Assembly: GCA_015062085.1 (NCBI GenBank)
Contig: SUVI01000144.1
Location: forward strand, 1 to 9,940
Source: Planctomycetaceae bacterium
Lineage (GTDB): Bacteria > Planctomycetota > Planctomycetia > Pirellulales > Thermoguttaceae
Direction: 5' to 3'
Length of the DNA stretch: 9,940 nt
Shown: positions 7,581 through 9,940 of the stretch, piece after piece
Layout: every line of letters begins with the position of its first letter
Numbering within the stretch: position 1 is the stretch's first letter
The notes under the pieces: generated by a model
What the model was told of the DNA's origin: nothing
Database searches by the model: none
The model's input: only the letters and a program-made list of their open reading frames with translations
Translations under genes and position numbers: made by a program

Positions 7581-7650
7581 AAGGAAATTTTGATGAGATC
7601 AAGGGGATTTTGATGAGATCAAGGGGATTTTGATGAGATCAAGGGGATTT
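7581..7650 (+). repeat. 20-bp tandem repeat of ribosome-binding site plus start codon
   Basis: Units are 7581-7600 (with AAGGAAATTTT in place of AAGGGGATTTT, two mismatches), 7601-7620 and 7621-7640 (both AAGGGGATTTTGATGAGATC), then a 10-bp partial copy at 7641-7650. Each unit carries an AAGGGG Shine-Dalgarno-like site six bases before an ATG. The last ATG (7633) starts the EEP gene, so the array runs into its first codons. The period is not a multiple of three, so each ATG is in a different frame. Confidence 0.95.
7593..7633 (+). other. Two six-codon leader mini-ORFs coupled by TGATG to the EEP gene
   Basis: ATG at 7593 reads Met-Arg-Ser-Arg-Gly-Phe and stops at TGA 7611-7613, whose A is the first base of the next ATG at 7613. 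That ATG encodes the same six residues and stops at TGA 7631-7633, which again shares its A with the ATG of the real gene at 7633. The real gene also begins with these six residues, so the mini-ORFs are duplicated copies of its start. The layout allows termination-reinitiation coupling. Whether they are translated cannot be told from sequence. Confidence 0.6.
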
Positions 7651-8592
7651 TTCGCGTATCCGTTTTTTGTGTTTTTGGCAGTGTTCACGCTCTTGGCAGT
7701 GTTTGTGCTGCGGGGCGGTCCGGTTTCGGCAGAGGATCCCGTTTTGAATGTAGAGCAGAGTGCCGCGCAGAGTGCCGTTTCCCTGCGTGCGGAAGGGGCG
7801 GAAGTGCGGTTTATGGCGGCGAATATTTGGGGTGACTACTTTGGAAATCCGGTCGGGCCGCAGCGGGAAGGGGCGTTTGTTGACGTTTTCCGGCGGTACG
7901 CTCCGGATGTGATCGCGCTGCAGGAAGTGACGCCGAGCTGGTGGAGATCGCGTCTTTTCACGGACCTTGGACCGGAATGGGGGTTCGTTCGCGGAACGGA
8001 TGAGGAGAAAGCGCGCAATTACATTCCGATACTTTACCGAAAAGATCGTCTGACGCTGCTGGATGAGGGATTCTCTCTTTTTCATGTTGAGCTGGACCGC
8101 AGCAAAGGAATGACGTGGGCAGTTTTTGAGGTGAAAGCGACCGGGAGGCGTTTCATTGCGTTTTCGACGCACTTTTGGTGGAGATCCACGCCGGAAAGCA
8201 ATCCGATCCGCGTCCGGAATGCCGAGATGGTCCTCGCGCAGATACGGAAACTTCAGGAAACGTGGAAGTGTCCTGCGATCGGCGGCGGTGACTTTAACTG
8301 CCGGGTCGGAAGTGATCCCATGAACCATTTTGCTGAAAATGGGTGGGTAAGTGCGCAGGAGATCGCGGGATCCGTGTCTCAGGAGGCCTCACATCATGGA
8401 GATCCGGTACGCAGCGAAGACGGAAAGTACCGCGGTTTTCCGAGAAGGAAAGGAAACGTGAAAGCCAATTCGATCGACCACATTCTCGTCGAGCAGGGAA
8501 AATGCCGCGTCGCGACTCTGCGTGTCGTGCTGGATCAGGATGCGCTGGATGCGTCGGACCACTCGCCGATTTATGCGGACGTCGCGTTTTGA
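7633..8592 (+). CDS. Secreted endonuclease/exonuclease/phosphatase (EEP) fold hydrolase
   Basis: The 319-residue protein has a long hydrophobic signal (about residues 6-27) ending in VSA, with likely cleavage near residue 34. The rest is a complete EEP domain with every hallmark residue visible: Asn64 (AANIWG), Glu98 (LQEV), His180 (STHFW), Asp220 and Asn222 (GGDFN), Asp282-His283 (SIDH) and Asp309-His310 (SDHSP). Members of this metal-dependent fold cleave phosphodiesters in DNA, RNA, sphingomyelin or phosphoinositides. The export signal favours a role outside the cytoplasm on nucleic acid or a phospholipid, but the substrate cannot be read from sequence. ATG 7633 is chosen because AAGGGG at 7621-7626 precedes it by six bases; a TTG directly upstream is in frame but less likely. 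Translation may be tuned by the duplicated start region in front of it. It follows the fusion gene by 179 nt. Confidence 0.88.
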   Translation: MRSRGFFAYPFFVFLAVFTLLAVFVLRGGPVSAEDPVLNVEQSAAQSAVSLRAEGAEVRFMAANIWGDYFGNPVGPQREGAFVDVFRRYAPDVIALQEVTPSWWRSRLFTDLGPEWGFVRGTDEEKARNYIPILYRKDRLTLLDEGFSLFHVELDRSKGMTWAVFEVKATGRRFIAFSTHFWWRSTPESNPIRVRNAEMVLAQIRKLQETWKCPAIGGGDFNCRVGSDPMNHFAENGWVSAQEIAGSVSQEASHHGDPVRSEDGKYRGFPRRKGNVKANSIDHILVEQGKCRVATLRVVLDQDALDASDHSPIYADVAF

Positions 8593-8678
8593 TGTTTGGA
8601 GAGCGGTGGCGAACGGGCGAAAATGGCGTTTTAGGTGTTTTCGCGAGGAAGAGTGGAAGATAGGAAGGAGAGATCTTC

Positions 8679-9940
8679 ATGTACCGGAATTTTGGAAATC
8701 TGTTTTGGATGATCGGGGGAATTTTCCTGACGCTGACGCACGCAGTACCGCTTTGGGCTGGAGAGGCCTCCGAAACTGCGGTTCCAGATCAGACTGCGGC
8801 TCCAGATCAGACTGCGGCTCCAGATCTGACTGAGCGGGCAGAGTACCTTGGGATCCCGCTTCAGGAACGGTATCCGGACGGCGAGTTCGCGTATGCGCGG
8901 AATGTCTGGACGATGCAGGCGTACGCAGGAAAGGTCTATCTTGGCGCAGGCGCGTACGACAATTCACCGCCGGCTGCGAATGCTGGACCGGTCCCGATCT
9001 TTGCGTTTGATCCGGAAAAGGGTGTGTTTGAGCATGAGTGGACCGTTCCGGATGAACAGATCGGAGTCTACCGCGTTTTTTCAGACGGTCAGCTTTACGC
9101 ACCGGGGATCGATCCGCGTGAAGGGTGGGAGCTGGGAAATTTCTACCGGAAGCAGAAAAACGGCGAGTGGGAGAAGGTCCGTACATTCCCGAACGGGATC
9201 CATAATCTGGATATGGCGGAGTTTCAGGGGAAGATCTTCTGCGGATGCTACGGGATCGGGATCTCGGACGACTGGGGAAAGACGATGGTCCTCCGCGAGG
9301 CCGGCGGGTACCGGATCCATTCTTTTTTCCAGTTCCCCACCGCTCTTTTGGCGTCCAGCGAACTTTACTTTCAGAAATCGAAATACACCGACGGCCCTGC
9401 AGCGCTTCTCTATCGGTACGTTCCGGAAAAAAATGATTTTGAGGCAGCACCGCAGGACGTTTCGGAGCTTCTTCCGGATACTCCGATCGGATTTACTCCC
9501 ACGGAAGACGTTCCGCTGACGGTCTATCTCATTGGTACGACGCCATTCAAAGACCGCGTCCTCTACAGAACACGCCGCTACCTCTCAAAGGCAGCTGCGC
9601 AATACAGAATGAAACCTTTCGGCGCGTATTCTGCGGAAGTGAAAGACGGAAAGATCCATGCTGTCCGGCTTGCTCTTCCGGAAAACATTTTCGTGATGGA
9701 TTTTACGACCTGGCGGACAGAAGACGGTACGGAGAAGTGCGCAGTTCTTTTTTGTGAAGGGATCGCACCGCTGAAACAGACACCGGCAGAAACGGAGGCG
9801 CCGAAAGACCAGCCTCGCCGCATCGTGCGAAATCATGTCTGGGAATCATCAGACGGCGTAAATTTCGTTCCGCTCTTTTCATTCGAGGCGGAAACCTTTG
9901 CGCGTTCCTTTGCGCATCTGAACGGGTGGTTCTATTTCGG
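8679..9940 (+). CDS. Secreted protein with Asp-box-like motifs, probable beta-propeller (3' partial)
   Basis: The frame is open from ATG 8679 to the window end, giving 420 residues without a stop. AAGGAG at 8665-8670, eight bases upstream, supports this start. Residues 8-27 form a signal peptide with likely cleavage after Ala27. A low-complexity linker follows (residues 34-51, three six-residue repeats of the AAPDQT type). The body has regularly spaced beta-strand-like segments of the form 'gKVYLGAGAYD', 'GQLYAPGID' and 'GKIFCGCYG'. It also has an Asp-box match SDDWGKT at 196-202 (S-x-D-x-G-x-T) and a weaker one, SSDGVNF, at 390-396. Together these suggest a sialidase- or BNR-like beta-propeller, though no sialidase catalytic residues were identified. 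The specific family is not recognised. It lies 86 nt after the EEP gene on the same strand, so cotranscription is possible. Confidence 0.8.
   Translation, partial: MYRNFGNLFWMIGGIFLTLTHAVPLWAGEASETAVPDQTAAPDQTAAPDLTERAEYLGIPLQERYPDGEFAYARNVWTMQAYAGKVYLGAGAYDNSPPAANAGPVPIFAFDPEKGVFEHEWTVPDEQIGVYRVFSDGQLYAPGIDPREGWELGNFYRKQKNGEWEKVRTFPNGIHNLDMAEFQGKIFCGCYGIGISDDWGKTMVLREAGGYRIHSFFQFPTALLASSELYFQKSKYTDGPAALLYRYVPEKNDFEAAPQDVSELLPDTPIGFTPTEDVPLTVYLIGTTPFKDRVLYRTRRYLSKAAAQYRMKPFGAYSAEVKDGKIHAVRLALPENIFVMDFTTWRTEDGTEKCAVLFCEGIAPLKQTPAETEAPKDQPRRIVRNHVWESSDGVNFVPLFSFEAETFARSFAHLNGWFYF
8778..8831 (+). repeat. In-frame 18-bp tandem repeat encoding a Pro/Asp/Thr linker
   Basis: Three 18-bp units (8778-8795, 8796-8813, 8814-8831) of the form GCGGCTCCAGATCAGACT. 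The first has GTT for GCT and the third has CTG for CAG. They encode AVPDQT, AAPDQT and AAPDLT at residues 34-51, directly after the signal peptide of the last gene. Because the unit is a multiple of three, copy-number change would lengthen or shorten the linker without a frameshift. Confidence 0.95.

Noticed and set aside
8617..8644. Inverted repeat GCGAAAA / TTTTCGC in the gap before the last gene
   Set aside because: Seven-bp stem with a 14-nt loop and no T-tract; not enough to call a terminator or operator.
8677..9450. Minus-strand open frame of 257 codons opposite the last gene
   Set aside because: Its Asp-Leu-Glu-Pro-Gln repeats are only the antisense of the 18-bp linker repeat; the + strand has a binding site, signal peptide and Asp-box motif.
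221..9940. Apparent abundance of GATC and GGATCC sites
   Set aside because: Explained by preferred codons such as ATC and GAT next to G- and C-starting codons; no sign of a methylation-linked cluster outside the genes.

Overview
The window reads as a chromosomal stretch from a bacterium of the PVC group (Planctomycetota, Verrucomicrobiota or Lentisphaerota), most likely planctomycete-like. This is inferred from family content: a secreted HEAT-repeat protein, a secreted sugar-phosphate-isomerase/epimerase-type TIM barrel, a neutral-ceramidase-like domain of the kind common in that group, and a secreted endonuclease/exonuclease/phosphatase (EEP) fold protein. There is no ribosomal or other marker gene, so the phylum is not proven. 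All genes are on the + strand, and base and codon use look uniform throughout.

Layout: 1-220 is non-coding and holds an alternating 17-bp tandem repeat, then a perfect 9-bp inverted repeat. At 221-2866 lies a secreted GH84-like (beta-N-acetylhexosaminidase-type) glycoside hydrolase. At 2942-4855 lies a secreted HEAT-like helical repeat protein. At 4856-5068 a non-coding gap holds a 14-bp AABB tandem repeat. At 5069-7453 lies a secreted fusion of an SPI/epimerase TIM barrel and a neutral/alkaline-ceramidase-like domain. At 7454-7632 a leader holds a 21-nt motif shared with the 1-220 region and a 20-bp tandem repeat made of duplicated ribosome-binding sites and start codons. At 7633-8592 lies a secreted EEP-fold hydrolase. 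At 8679-9940 begins a secreted protein with Asp-box-like motifs, cut by the window end.

All five predicted proteins start with a signal peptide, so the locus looks like an extracytoplasmic hydrolase set. A reasonable but unproven reading is degradation of complex glycans or glycolipids: an N-acetylhexosaminidase-like enzyme, a ceramidase-like amidase fused to a sugar isomerase-type barrel, and an EEP hydrolase (the fold that includes sphingomyelinases). Gene spacing of about 75 to 213 nt means a single operon is possible but not shown; no convincing strong terminator was seen between the genes.

The most unusual structural theme is four unrelated short tandem repeats (17, 14, 20 and 18 bp units). 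The 20-bp one duplicates a translation start so that each copy is a six-codon mini-ORF coupled by TGATG to the next and finally to the real gene.
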